NCBI GenBank assembly: GCA_946811185.2
Contig: OX328108.1
Location: 36,826,493 to 36,890,492 of the forward strand
Direction: 5' to 3'
Source of the DNA: Hippopus hippopus
Taxonomy: Eukaryota > Mollusca > Bivalvia > Cardiida > Cardiidae
Length of the DNA stretch: 64,000 nucleotides
Positions within the stretch are counted from its first letter, which is position 1, and each line of letters opens with the position of its first letter. Below the pieces are notes generated by a model that was given only the letters and a program-made list of their open reading frames with translations, was not told the DNA's origin and searched no databases. The translations under genes and the position numbers were made by a program. Shown here in pieces: positions 22,704 through 35,501 of this stretch.

Positions 22704-25700
22704 CCGAAAATATCGATAGAAAACAGTGAACAAGAATCGGCATAAAAGTGGATTTTAAGTCTTCTTTGAAGGCTGTTATGCAGTCCTTGGCAAACTGCCA
22801 GGCATGCACCCTCCACACATGCCAGATTTCACTGAAAATGGGCGAAAATTTAAGAAAACAGGGTGACAGAAGACCTTGTTTTGGTGCCTTCTAGCACCTT
22901 GCAAGAGTGACTTCCCCTGATCTCTTGATTCGATTTGCTTTTCTAATTCAGGCCAACTGCCATACTGTACATTGATATTTTAAATATGCTAAGATGATCA
23001 ATGTACAGTGTAGAAACCCCAGAAAAGAAGAAAATAATGTCACAAGTGGCCAAAAAAGACTGAAAACTCTTTCAGTAGCAACTGATTTCTATTGCATAAA
23101 TCAAACAAAGGGAACTAAATTTTATTATTATTTTTTTTAATCTCTTTTTACCGTAACAAGAAACCCAGTTACGTTGACTACTCTCTCATACGTGCCAGTT
23201 ACGCACCCGCGAAAACACGAAAAATCGACTTACGGCACATTCCATAGCAGACGACACCTCTTGCTTAAGTCAAATATAGGGAATTTTTTTTGTTCTTTTT
23301 TATCTTACTAGGGCCATTTTATTGGCATTGATACTTTGAATATGCTCAGATGATCAATGTACAGTGTAGAAACCCCAGAAAATAATGTCACAAGTGGCTG
23401 AAAAAGACTGAAAACTCTTTCAGTAGCAACTGATTTCTATTGCATAAATCAAACAAAGGGAACTAAATTTTATTATTATTTTTTTTAATCTCTTTTTACC
23501 GTAACAAGAAACCCAGTTACGTTGACTACCGTGTCATACGGGCCAGTTACGCACCCGCGAAAACACGAAAAATCGACTTACGGCACATTCCATAGCAGAC
23601 GACACCTCTTGCTTAAGTCAAATATAGGGAATTTTTTTTGTTCTTTTTTATCTTACTAGGGCCATTTTATTGGCATTGATACTTTGAATATGCTCAGATG
23701 ATCAATGTACAGTGTAGAAACCCCAGAAAATAATGTCACAAGTGGCTGAAAAAGACTGAAAACTCTTTCAGTAGCAACTGATTTCTATTGCATAAATCAA
23801 ACAAAGGGAACTAAATTTTTACTTTTTTTGTAATCTCTTTTTACCGTAACAAGAAACCCAGTTACGTTGACTACTCTCTCATACGTGCCAGTTACGCACC
23901 CGCGAAAACACGAAAAATCGACTTACGGCACATTCCATAGCAGACGACACCTCTTGCTTAAGTCAAATATAGGGAATTTTTTTTGTTCTTTTTTATCTTA
24001 CTAGGGCCATTTTATTGGCATTGATACTTTGAATATGCTCAGATGATCAATGTACAGTGTAGAAACCCCAGAAAATAAGAAAATAATGTCACAAGTGGCT
24101 GAAAAAGACTGAAAACTCTTTCAGTAGCAACTGATTTCTATTGCATAAATCAAACAAAGGGAACTAAATTTTATTATTATTTTTTTTTTATCTCTTTTTA
24201 CCGTAACAAGAAACCCAGTTACGTTGACTATCGTCTCATACGTGCCAGTTACGCACCCGCGAAAACACGAAAAATCGACTTACGGCACATTCCATAGCAG
24301 ACGACACCTCTTGCTTAAGTCAAATATAGGGAATTTTTTTTGTTCTTTTTTATCTTACTAGGGCCATTTTATTGGCATTGATACTTTGAATATGCTCAGA
24401 TGATCAATGTACAATGTAAAAACCCCAGAAGATAATGTTACAAGTGCCTAAAAAAGACTGAAAACTCTTTCAGTAGCAACTGATTTCTATTGCATAAATC
24501 AAACAAAGGGAACTAAATTTTATTATTTTTTTAATCTCTTTTTACCGTAACAAGAAACCCAGTTACGTTCACTACCGTCTCATACGTGCCAGTTATGCGC
24601 CCGCGAAAACATGAAAAATCGACTTACGGCACATTCCATAGCAGACGACACCTCTTGCTTAAATCAAATATAGGGAATTTTATTTTGTTCTTTTTTATCT
24701 TACTAGGGCCATTGAAATGGCATTGATAGTTTGAATATGCTCAGATGATCAATGTACAGTGTAGAAACCCCAGAAGATAATGTTACAAGTGCCTAAAAAA
24801 GACTGAAAAGTCTTTCAGTAGCAACTGATTTCTATTGCATAAATCAAACAAAGGGAACTAAATTTTTATTATTTTTTTTTTTAATCTCTTTTTATACCGT
24901 GACAAGAAACCCAGTTACGTTGACTACCGTGTCATACGTGCCAGTTACGCACCCGCGAAAACACGAAAAATCGACTTACGGCACATTCCATAGCAGACGA
25001 CACCTCTTGCTTAAGTCAAATATAGGGAATTTTTTTTGTTCTTTTTTATCTTACTAGGGCCATTTTATTGGCATTGATACTTTGAATATGCTCAGATGAT
25101 CAATGTACAGTGTAAAAACCCCAGAAGATAATGTCACAAGTGGCTAAAAAAGATTGAAAACTCTTTCAGTAGCAACTGATTTCTATTGCATAAATCAAAC
25201 AAAGGGAACTAAATTTTATTATTTTTTTTAATCTCTTTTTGCCGTAACAAGAAACCCAGTTACGTTGACTACCGTCTCATACGTGCCAGTTATGCGCCCG
25301 CGAAAACATGAAAAATCGACTTACGGCACATTCAATCGCAGACGACACCTCTTGCTTAAATCAAATATAGGGAATTTTTTTTTGTTCTTTTTTATCTTAT
25401 TAGGGCCATTGAAATGGCATTGATAGTTTGAATATTCTCAGATGATCAATGTACAGTGTAGAAACCCCAGAAGATAATGTCACAAGTGCCTAAAAAAGAC
25501 TGAAAACTCTTTCAGTAGCAACTGATTTCTATTGCATAAATCAAACAAAGGGAACTAAATTTTTATTATTATTTTTTTAATCTCTTTTTATACCGTGACA
25601 AGAAATCCAGTTGCGTTGACTACCGTCCCATACGTGCCAGTTATGCGCCCGCGAAAACATGAAAAATCGACTTACGGCACATTCCATAGCAGACGACACC

Positions 25701-26489
25701 TGTTGCCTAAGTCAAATATAGGGAAATTTTTTTTTTCGTTTTCTCTTACTAGGGCCATTGAATTGGTTACGATGACTATCGCACCCATACGTGACCGTTA
25801 CGTGCTGTGCATAAAATCATAAAATCAACTAGGACACTTTCGGAGGCAACTGATACCTGTTGCACAAATCAAAGAAAGGTAAACCAAATTCGTTTTCTTA
25901 CCAAGGTCATGAAAAACATTGAACCAATTTTGGTGACCGTGTGAGTCATAAGTCGATTTTATGTTTAACCGCTGCGCAAAAACATTGATTCAGAAGCAAC
26001 GGGTTGCTGTTGCATAAACTTTTTCCAATAAGAAATCTTGTTCTTGTTTGAAGAATTTAGAAATAGGCCAATGAAATACAATAAGATATAAGAATGACTA
26101 ATAATAAAAATAGGTAAAATAGATAAAATGGCAAAGTTAGGGATTCAACCTTTGACCATCAGGACCCAAAAAAGGTCTTGGTGCAGGGGTCAAACCCTCT
26201 TTGCGATTGAATAGGCTCAAATGACCCGAAGATTTAACATAGATATACAGAGATTTCCCCCCCCTTCCAATCTGCCAATCAAATCTCAGGCCTCTATTAA
26301 ATTATCCAATCACAGAAGCTTTTAGAAAATCAAAATGGCGTCCAATCAGCCAATCAAATCTCATCCCTCTCTCCAAATTATCCAATCAGAAAAGCTTTGA
26401 GAAATTCAATATTGCGCCCAATCAGCCAATCAAATTGCAGACACACCCACAGAATCATCCAATCAGAAAGCTTTGAGCCATTTGAAATG
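22700..26489 (+). repeat. HOR unit 8, 8 monomers
   Basis: T-type head. It carries private marks ACAATGTAAAAACCCC (near 24411), GTTCACTACCG (near 24568) and GGGAATTTTATTTTG (near 24675). All recur 3790 bp later in the next unit. After these it has an e/a hybrid monomer (TATACCGTGACAAGAAACCC near 24894) and then two extra monomers, so it looks like a six-monomer unit enlarged by crossover. Confidence 0.92.
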
Positions 26490-26493
26490 GCGC
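26267..26493. promoter_or_regulatory. CCAAT tract, three repeats
   Basis: Three-repeat form with C8, linked to GATATAAG in the tail upstream. Confidence 0.72.
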
Positions 26494-29400
26494 CCGAAAA
26501 TATCGATAGAAAACAGTGAACAAGAATCGGCATAAAAGTGGATTTTAAGTCTTCTTTGAAGGCTGTTATGCAGTCCTTGGCAAACTGCCAGGCATGCACC
26601 CTCCACACATGCCAGATTTCACTGAAAATGGGCGAAAATTTAAGAAAACAGGGTGACAGAAGACCTTGTTTTGGTGCCTTCTAGCACCTTGCAAGAGTGA
26701 CTTCCCCTGATCTCTTGATTCGATTTGCTTTTCTAATTCAGGCCAACTGCCATACTGTACATTGATACTTTAAATATGCTAAGATGATCAATGTACAGTG
26801 TAGAAACCCCAGAAAAGAAGAAAATAATGTCACAAGTGGCCAAAAAAGACTGAAAACTCTTTCAGTAGCAACTGATTTCTATTGCATAAATCAAACAAAG
26901 GGAACTAAATTTTATTATTATTTTTTTAAATCTCTTTTTACCGTAACAAGAAACCCAGTTACGTTGACTACTCTCTCATACGTGCCAGTTACGCACCCGC
27001 GAAAACACGAAAAATCGACTTACGGCACATTCCATAGCAGACGACACCTCTTGCTTAAGTCAAATATAGGGAATTTTTTTTGTTCTTTTTTATCTTACTA
27101 GGGCCATTTTATTGGCATTGATACTTTGAATATGCTCAGATGATCAATGTACAGTGTAGAAACCCCAGAAAATAATGTCACAAGTGGCTGAAAAAGACTG
27201 AAAACTCTTTCAGTAGCAACTGATTTCTATTGCATAAATCAAACAAAGGGAACTAAATTTTATTATTATTTTTTTTAATCTCTTTTTACCGTAACAAGAA
27301 ACCCAGTTACGTTGACTACCGTGTCATACGGGCCAGTTACGCACCCGCGAAAACATGAAAAATCGACTTACGGCACATTCCATAGCAGACGACACCTCTT
27401 GCTTAAGTCAAATATAGGGAATTTTTTTTGTTCTTTTTTATCTTACTAGGGCCATTTTATTGGCATTGATACTTTGAATATGCTCAGATGATCAATGTAA
27501 AGTGTAGAAACCCCAGAAGATAATGTCACAAGTGCCTAAAAAAGACTGAAAACTCTTTCAGTAGCAACTGATTTCTATTGCATAAATCAAACAAAGGGAA
27601 CTAAATTTTTACTTTTTTTGTAATCTCTTTTTACCATAACAAGAAACCCAGTTACGTTGACTACTCTCTCATACGTGCCAGTTACGCACCCGCGAAAACA
27701 CGAAAAATCGACTTACGGCACATTCCATAGCAGACGACACCTCTTGCTTAAGTCAAATATAGGGAATTTTTTTTGTTCTTTTTTATCTTACTAGGGCCAT
27801 TTTATTGGCATTGATACTTTGAATATGCTCAGATGATCAATGTACAGTGTAGAAACCCCAGAAAATAAGAAAATAATGTCACAAGTGGCTGAAAAAGACT
27901 GAAAACTCTTTCAGTAGCAACTGATTTCTATTGCATAAATCAAACAAAGGGAACTAAATTTTATTATTATTTTTTTTTTATCTCTTTTTACCGTAACAAG
28001 AAACCCAGTTACGTTGACTATCGTCTCATATGTGCCAGTTACGCACCCGCGAAAACACGAAAAATCGACTTACGGCACATTCCATAGCAGACGACACCTC
28101 TTGCTTAAGTCAAATATAGGGAATTTTTTTTGTTCTTTTTTATCTTACTAGGGCCATTTTATTGGCATTGATACTTTGAATATGCTCAGATGATCAATGT
28201 ACAATGTAAAAACCCCAGAAGATAATGTTACAAGTGCCTAAAAAAGACTGAAAACTCTTTCAGTAGCAACTGATTTCTATTGCATAAATCAAACAAAGGG
28301 AACTAAATTTTATTATTTTTTTAATCTCTTTTTACCGTAACAAGAAACCCAGTTACGTTCACTACCGTCTCATACGTGCCAGTTATGCGCCCGCGAAAAC
28401 ATGAAAAATCGACTTACGGCACATTCCATAGCAGACGACACCTCTTGCTTAAATCAAATATAGGGAATTTTATTTTGTTCTTTTTTATCTTACTAGGGCC
28501 ATTGAAATGGCATTGATAGTTTGAATATGCTCAGATGATCAATGTACAGTGTAGAAACCCCAGAAGATAATGTTACAAGTGCCTAAAAAAGACTGAAAAG
28601 TCTTTCAGTAGCAACTGATTTCTATTGCATAAATCAAACAAAGGGAACTAAATTTTTATTATTTTTTTTTTTAATCTCTTTTTATACCGTGACAAGAAAT
28701 CCAGGTGCGTTGACTACCGTCCCATATGTGCCAGTTATGCGCCCGCGAAAACATGAAAAATCGACTTACGGCACATTCCATAGCAGACGACACCTGTTGC
28801 CTAAGTCAAATATAGGGAAATTTTTTTTTTCGTTTTCTCTTACTAGGGCCATTGAATTGGTTACGATGACTATCGCACCCATACGTGACCGTTACGTGCT
28901 GTGCATAAAATCATAACATCAACTAGTACACTTTCGGAGGCAACTGATACCTGTTGCACAAATCAAAGAAAGGTAAACCAAATTCGTTTTCTTACCAAGG
29001 TCATGAAAAACATTGAACCAATTTTGGTGACCGTGTGAGTCATAAGTCGATTTTATGTTTAACCGCTGCACACAAACATTGATTCAGAAGCAACGGGTTG
29101 CTGTTGCATAAACTTTTTCCAATAAGAAATCTTGTTCTTGTTTGAAGAATTTAGAAATAGGCCAATGAAATACAATAAGATGTAAGAATGACTAATAATA
29201 AAAATAGGTAAAATAGATAAAATGGCAAAGTTAGGGATTCAACTTTTGACCATCAGGACCCAAAAAAGGTCTTGGTGCAGGGGTCAAACCCTCTTTGCGA
29301 TTGAATAGGCTCAAATGACCCGAAGATTTAACATAGATATACAGAGATTTCCCCCCCCTTCCAATCTGCCAATCAAATCTCAGGCCTCTATTAAATTATC

Positions 29401-29658
29401 CAATCACAGAAGCTTTTAGAAAATCAAAATGGCGTCCAATCTGCCAATCAAATCTCAGGCCTCTATTAAATTATCCAATCACAGAAGCATTTAGAAAATC
29501 AAAATGGCGTCCAATCAGCCAATCAAATCTCATCCCTCTCTCCAAATTATCCAATCAGAAAAGCTTTGAGAAATTCAATATTGCGCCCAATCAGCCAATC
29601 AAATTGCAGACACACCCACAGAATCATCCAATCAGAAAGCTTTGAGCCATTTGAAATG
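26490..29658 (+). repeat. HOR unit 9, 6 monomers
   Basis: T-type head. It shares the private marks of the unit at 22700 at a constant 3790-bp offset (for example ACAATGTAAAAAC near 28201), so the two derive from a recent copy. A one-base change in the T-run (TTTTTTTAAATCTC near 26925) opens a 105-codon plus-strand frame seen in no other unit. ATAACATCAACTAGTAC near 28913 is also private. Confidence 0.92.
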
Positions 29659-29662
29659 GCGC
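29361..29662. promoter_or_regulatory. CCAAT tract, four repeats
   Basis: Four-repeat form with C8. The second repeat has AGAAGCATTTAG in place of AGAAGCTTTTAG, losing one HindIII-type AAGCTT. Confidence 0.72.
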
Positions 29663-32409
29663 CCGAAAATATCGATAGAAAACAGTGAACAAGAATCGGC
29701 ATAAAAGTGGATTTTAAGTCTTCTTTGAAGGCTGTTATGCAGTCCTTGGCAAACTGCCAGGCATGCACCCTCCACACATGCCAGATTTCACTGAAAATGG
29801 GCGAAAATTTAAGAAAACAGGGTGACAGAAGACCTTGCTTTGGTGCCTTCTAGCACCTTGCAAGAGTGACTTCCCCTGATCTCTTGATTCGATTTGCTTT
29901 TCTAATTCAGGCCAACTGCCATACTGTACATTGATACTTTAAATATGCTAAGATGATCAATGTACAGTGTAGAAACCCCAGAAAAGAAGAAAATAATGTC
30001 ACAAGTGGCCAAAAAAGACTGAAAACTCTTTCAGTAGCAACTGATTTCTATTGCATAAATCAAACAAAGGGAACTAAATTTTATTATTATTTTTTTTAAT
30101 CTCTTTTTACCGTAACAAGAAACCCAGTTACGTTGGCTACTGTCTCATACGTGCCAGTTACGCACCCACGAAAACACGAAAAATCGACTTACGGCACATT
30201 CCATAGCAGACGACACCTCTTGCTTAAGTCAAATATAGGGAATTTTTTTTGTTCTTTTTTATCTTACTAGGGCCATTTTATTGGCATTGATACTTTGAAT
30301 ATGCTCAGATGATCAATGTACAGTGTAGAAACCCCAGAAAATAATGTCACAAGTGGCTGAAAAAGACTGAAAACTCTTTCAGTAGCAACTGATTTCTATT
30401 GCATAAATCAAACAAAGGGAACTAAATTTTATTATTATTTTTTTTAATCTCTTTTTACCGTAACAAGAAACCCAGTTACGTTGACTACCGTGTCATATGG
30501 GCCAGTTACGCACCCGCGAAAACACGAAAAATCGACTTACGGCACATTCCATAGCAGACGACACCTCTTGCTTAAGTCAAATATAGGGAATTTTTTTTGT
30601 TCTTTTTTATCTTACTAGGGCCATTTTATTGGCATTGATACTTTGAATATGCTCAGATGATCAATGTACACAGTGTAGAAACCCCAGAAGATAATGTCAC
30701 AAGTGCCTAAAAAAGACTGAAAACTCTTTCAGTAGCAACTGATTTCTATTGCATAAATCAAACAAAGGGAACTAAATTTTTACTTTTTTTCTAATCTCTT
30801 TTTACCGTAACAAGAAACCCAGTTACGTTGACTACTGTCTCATACGTGCCAGTTACGCACCCGCGAAAACACGAAAAATCGACTTACGGCACATTCCATA
30901 GCAGACGACACCTCTTGCTTAAGTCAAATATAGGGAATTTTTTTTGTTCTTTTTTATCTTACTAGGGCCATTTTATTGGCATTGATACTTTGAATATGCT
31001 CAGATGATCAATGTACAGTGTAGAAACCCCAGAAAATAAGAAAATAATGTCACAAGTGGCTGAAAAAGACTGAAAACTCTTTCAGTAGCAACTGATTTCT
31101 ATTGCATAAATCAAACAAAGGGAACTAAATTTTATTATTATTTTTTTTTTATCTCTTTTTACCGTAACAAGAAACCCAGTTACGTTGACTACCGTGTCAT
31201 ACGTGCCAGTTACGCACCCGCGAAAACACGAAAAATCGACTTACGGCACATTCCATAGCAGACGACACCTCTTGCTTAAGTCAAATATAGGGAATTTTTT
31301 TTGTTCTTTTTTATCTTACTAGGGCCATTTTATTGGCATTGATACTTTGAATATGCTCAGATGATCAATGTACAGTGTAGAAACCCCAGAAGATAATGTC
31401 ACAAGTGCCTAAAAAAGACTGAAAACTCTTTCAGTAGCAACTGATTTCTATTGCATAAATCAAACAAAGGGAACTAAATTTTTATTATTATTTTTTTAAT
31501 CTCTTTTTATACCGTGACAAGAAATCCAGTTGCGTTGACTACCGTCCCATACGTGCCAGTTATGCGCCCGCGAAAACATGAAAAATCGACTTACGGCACA
31601 TTCCATAGCAGACGACACCTGTTGCCTAAGTCAAATATAGGGAAATTTTTTTTTTCGTTTTCTCTTACTAGGGCCATTGAATTGGTTACGATGACTATCG
31701 CACCCATACGTGACCGTTACGTGCTGTGCATAAAATCATAAAATCAACTAGGACACTTTCGGAGGCAACTGATACCTGTTGCACAAATCAAAGAAAGGTA
31801 AACCAAATTCGTTTTCTTACCAAGGTCATGAAAAACATTGAACCAATTTTGGTGACCGTGTGAGTCATAAGTCGATTTTATGTTTAACCGCTGCGCAAAA
31901 ACATTGATTCAGAAGCAACGGGTTGCTGTTGCATAAACTTTTTCCAATAAGAAATCTTGTTCTTGTTTGAAGAATTTAGAAATAGGCCAATGAAATACAA
32001 TAAGATATAAGAATGACTAATAATAAAAATAGGTAAAATAGATAAAATGGCAAAGTTAGGGATTCAACCTTTGACCATCAGGACCCAAAAAAGGTCTTGA
32101 TGCAGGGGTCAAACCCTCTTTGCGATTGAATAGGCTCAAATGACCCGAAGATTTAACATAGATATACAGAGATTCCCCCCCCCCTTCCAATCTGCCAATC
32201 AAATCTCAGGCCTCTATTAAATTATCCAATCACAGAAGCTTTTAGAAAATCAAAATGGCGTCCAATCAGCCAATCAAATCTCATCCCTCTCTCCAAATTA
32301 TCCAATCAGAAAAGCTTTGAGAAATTCAATATTGCGCCCAATCAGCCAATCAAATTGCAGACACACCCACAGAATCATCCAATCAGAAAGCTTTGAGCCA
32401 TTTGAAATG
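29659..32409 (+). repeat. HOR unit 10, 5 monomers, C-type head
   Basis: The C marker, GGCTACTGTC and CCCACG are all present. A 2-bp duplication, TGTACACAGTG near 30666, is private. It ends in the GATATAAG tail and a three-repeat CCAAT tract, as most C-type units do. Confidence 0.92.
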
Positions 32410-32413
32410 GCGC
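32187..32413. promoter_or_regulatory. CCAAT tract, three repeats
   Basis: Three-repeat form, preceded by C10 (GATTCCCCCCCCCC), tied for longest C-run in the window. Confidence 0.72.
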
Positions 32414-35400
32414 CCGAAAATATCGATAGAAAACAGTGAACAAGAATCGGCATAAAAGTGGATTTTAAGTCTTCTTTGAAGGCTGTTATGCAGTCCTTGG
32501 CAAACTGCCAGGCATGCACCCTCCACACATGCCAGATTTCACTGAAAATGGGCGAAAATTTAAGAAAACAGGGTGACAGAAGACCTTGTTTTGGTGCCTT
32601 CTAGCACCTTGCAAGAGTGACTTCCCCTGATCTCTTGATTCGATTTGCTTTTCTAATTCAGGCCAACTGCCATACTGTACATTGAGACTTTAAATATGCT
32701 AAGATGATCAATGTACAGTGTAGAAACCCCAGAAAAGAAGAAAATAATGTCACAAGTGGCCAAAAAAGACTGAAAACTCTTTCAGTAGCAACTGATTTCT
32801 ATTGCATAAATCAAACAAAGGGAACTAAATTTTATTATTATTTTTTTTAATCTCTTTTTACCGTAACAAGAAACCCAGTTACGTTGACTACCGTGTCATA
32901 CGGGCCAGTTACGCACCCGCGAAAACACGAAAAATCGACTTACGGCACATTCCATAGCAGACGACACCTCTTGCTTAAGTCAAATATAGGGAATTTTTTT
33001 TGTTCTTTTTTATCTTACTAGGGCCATTTTATTGGCATTGATACTTTGAATATGCTCAGATGATCAATGTACAGTGTAGAAACCCCAGAAAATAATGTCA
33101 CAAGTGGCTGAAAAAGACTGAAAACTCTTTCAGTAGCAACTGATTTCTATTGCATAAATCAAACAAAGGGAACTAAATTTTATTATTATTTTTTTTAATC
33201 TCTTTTTACCGTAACAAGAAACCCAGTTACGTTGACTACCGTGTCATACGGGCCAGTTACGCACCCGCGAAAACACGAAAAATCGACTTACGGCACATTC
33301 CATAGCAGACGACACCTCTTGCTTAAGTCAAATATAGGGAATTTTTTTTGTTCTTTTTTATCTTACTAGGGCCATTTTATTGGCATTGATACTTTGAATA
33401 TGCTCAGATGATCAATGTACAGTGTAGAAACCCCAGAAGATAATGTCACAAGTGCCTAAAAAAGACTGAAAACTCTTTCAGTAGCAACTGATTTCTATTG
33501 CATAAATCAAACAAAGGGAACTAAATTTTTACTTTTTTTGTAATCTCTTTTTACCGTAACAAGAAACCCAGTTGCGTTGACTACTCTCTCATACGTGCCA
33601 GTTACGCACCCGCGAAAACACGAAAAATCGACTTACGGCACATTCCATATCAGACGACACCTCTTGCTTAAGTCAAATATAGGGAATTTTTTTTGTTCTT
33701 TTTTATCTTACTAGGGCCATTTTATTGGCATTGATACTTTGAATATGCTCAGATGATCAATGTACAGTGTAGAAACCCCAGAAAATAAGAAAATAATGTC
33801 TCAAGTGGCTGAAAAAGACTGAAAACTCTTTCAGTAGCAACTGATTTCTATTGCATAAATCAAACAAAGGGAACTAAATTTTATTATTTTTTTAATCTCT
33901 TTTTGCCGTAACAAGAAACCCAGTTACGTTGACTACCGTCTCATACGTGCCAGTTATGCGCCCGCGAAAACATGAAAAATCGACTTACGGCACATTCCAT
34001 CGCAGACGACACCTCTTGCTTAAATCAAATATAGGGAATTTTTTTTTGTTCTTTTTTATCTTACTAGGGCCATTGAAATGGCATTGATAGTTTGAATATG
34101 CTCAGATGATCAATGTACAGTGTAGAAACCCCAGAAGATAATGTCACAAGTGCCTAAAAAAGACTGAAAACTCTTTCAGTAGCAACTGATTTCTATTGCA
34201 TAAATCAAACAAAGGGAACTAAATTTTTATTATTTTTTTTTTAATCTCTTTTTATACCGTGACAAGAAATCCAGTTGCGTTGACTACCGTCCCATACGTG
34301 CCAGTTATGCGCCCGCGAAAACATGAAAAATCGACTTACGGCACATTCCATAGCAGACGACACCTCTTGCTTAAATCAAATATAGGGAATTTTTCTTTGT
34401 TCTTTTTTATCTTACTAGGGCCATTTTATTGGCATTGATAGTTTGAATATGCTCAGATGATCAATGTACAGTGTAGAAACCCCAGAAGATAATGTCACAA
34501 GTGCCTAAAAAAGACTGAAAACTCTTTCAGTAGCAACTGATTTCTATTGCATAAATCAAACAAAGGGAACTAAATTTTTATTATTTTTTTTTTAATCTCT
34601 TTTTATACCGTGACAAGAAATCCAGTTGCGTTGACTACCGTCCCATACGTGCCAGTTATGCGCCCGCGAAAAAATAGACTTACGGCACATTCCATAGCAG
34701 ACGACACCTGTTGCCTAAGTCAAATATAGGGAATTTTTTTTTTTCGTTTTCTCTTACTAGGGCCATTGAATTGGTTACGATGACTATCGCACCCATACGT
34801 GACCGTTACGTGCTGTGCATAAAATCATAAAATCAACTAGGACACTTTCGGAGGCAACTGATACCTGTTGCACAAATCAAAGAAAGGTAAACCAAATTCG
34901 TTTTCTTACCAAGGTCATGAAAAACATTGAACCAATTTTGGTGACCGTGTGAGTCATAAGTCGATTTTATGTTTAACCGCTGCGCAAAAACATTGATTCA
35001 GAAGCAACGGGTTGCTGTTGCATAAACTTTTTCCAATAAGAAATCTTGTTCTTGTTTGAAGAATTTAGAAATAGGCCAATGAAATACAATAAGATGTAAG
35101 AATGACTAATAATAAAAATAGGTAAAATAGATAAAATGGCAAAGTTAGGGATTCAACCTTTGACCATCAGGACCCAAAAAAGGTCTTGGTGCAGGGGTCA
35201 AACCCTCTTTGCGATTGAATAGGCTCAAATGACCCGAAGATTTAACATAGATATACAGAGATTTCCCCCCCCTTCCAATCTGCCAATCAAATCTCAGGCC
35301 TCTATTAAATTATCCAATCACAGAAGCTTTTAGAAAATCAAAATGGCGTCCAATCAGCCAATCAAATCTCATCCCTCTCTCCAAATTATCCAATCAGAAA

Positions 35401-35497
35401 AGCTTTGAGAAATTCAATATTGCGCCCAATCAGCCAATCAAATTGCAGACACACCCACAGAATCATTCAATCAGAAAGCTTTAAGCCATTTGAAATG
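32410..35497 (+). repeat. HOR unit 11, 6 monomers
   Basis: T-type head whose F monomer carries CTACCGTGTCATACGGG, normally an a-type mark. Near its end two e-like monomers occur in succession. Marks TTTTTCTTTGTTC (near 34390) and AAAAAATAGAC (near 34670) recur elsewhere only in the short unit at 41825. Confidence 0.91.
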
Positions 35498-35501
35498 GCG
35501 C
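35275..35501. promoter_or_regulatory. CCAAT tract, three repeats, last box lost
   Basis: C8, three repeats. ATCATTCAATCAG replaces ATCATCCAATCAG near 35463, removing the box nearest the head. The same change puts a stop in the minus-strand open frame that other copies keep. Confidence 0.72.

Noticed and set aside
26784..27101. 105-codon plus-strand frame in one F monomer
   Set aside because: Created by a single-base difference in a T-run and absent from every other F monomer.
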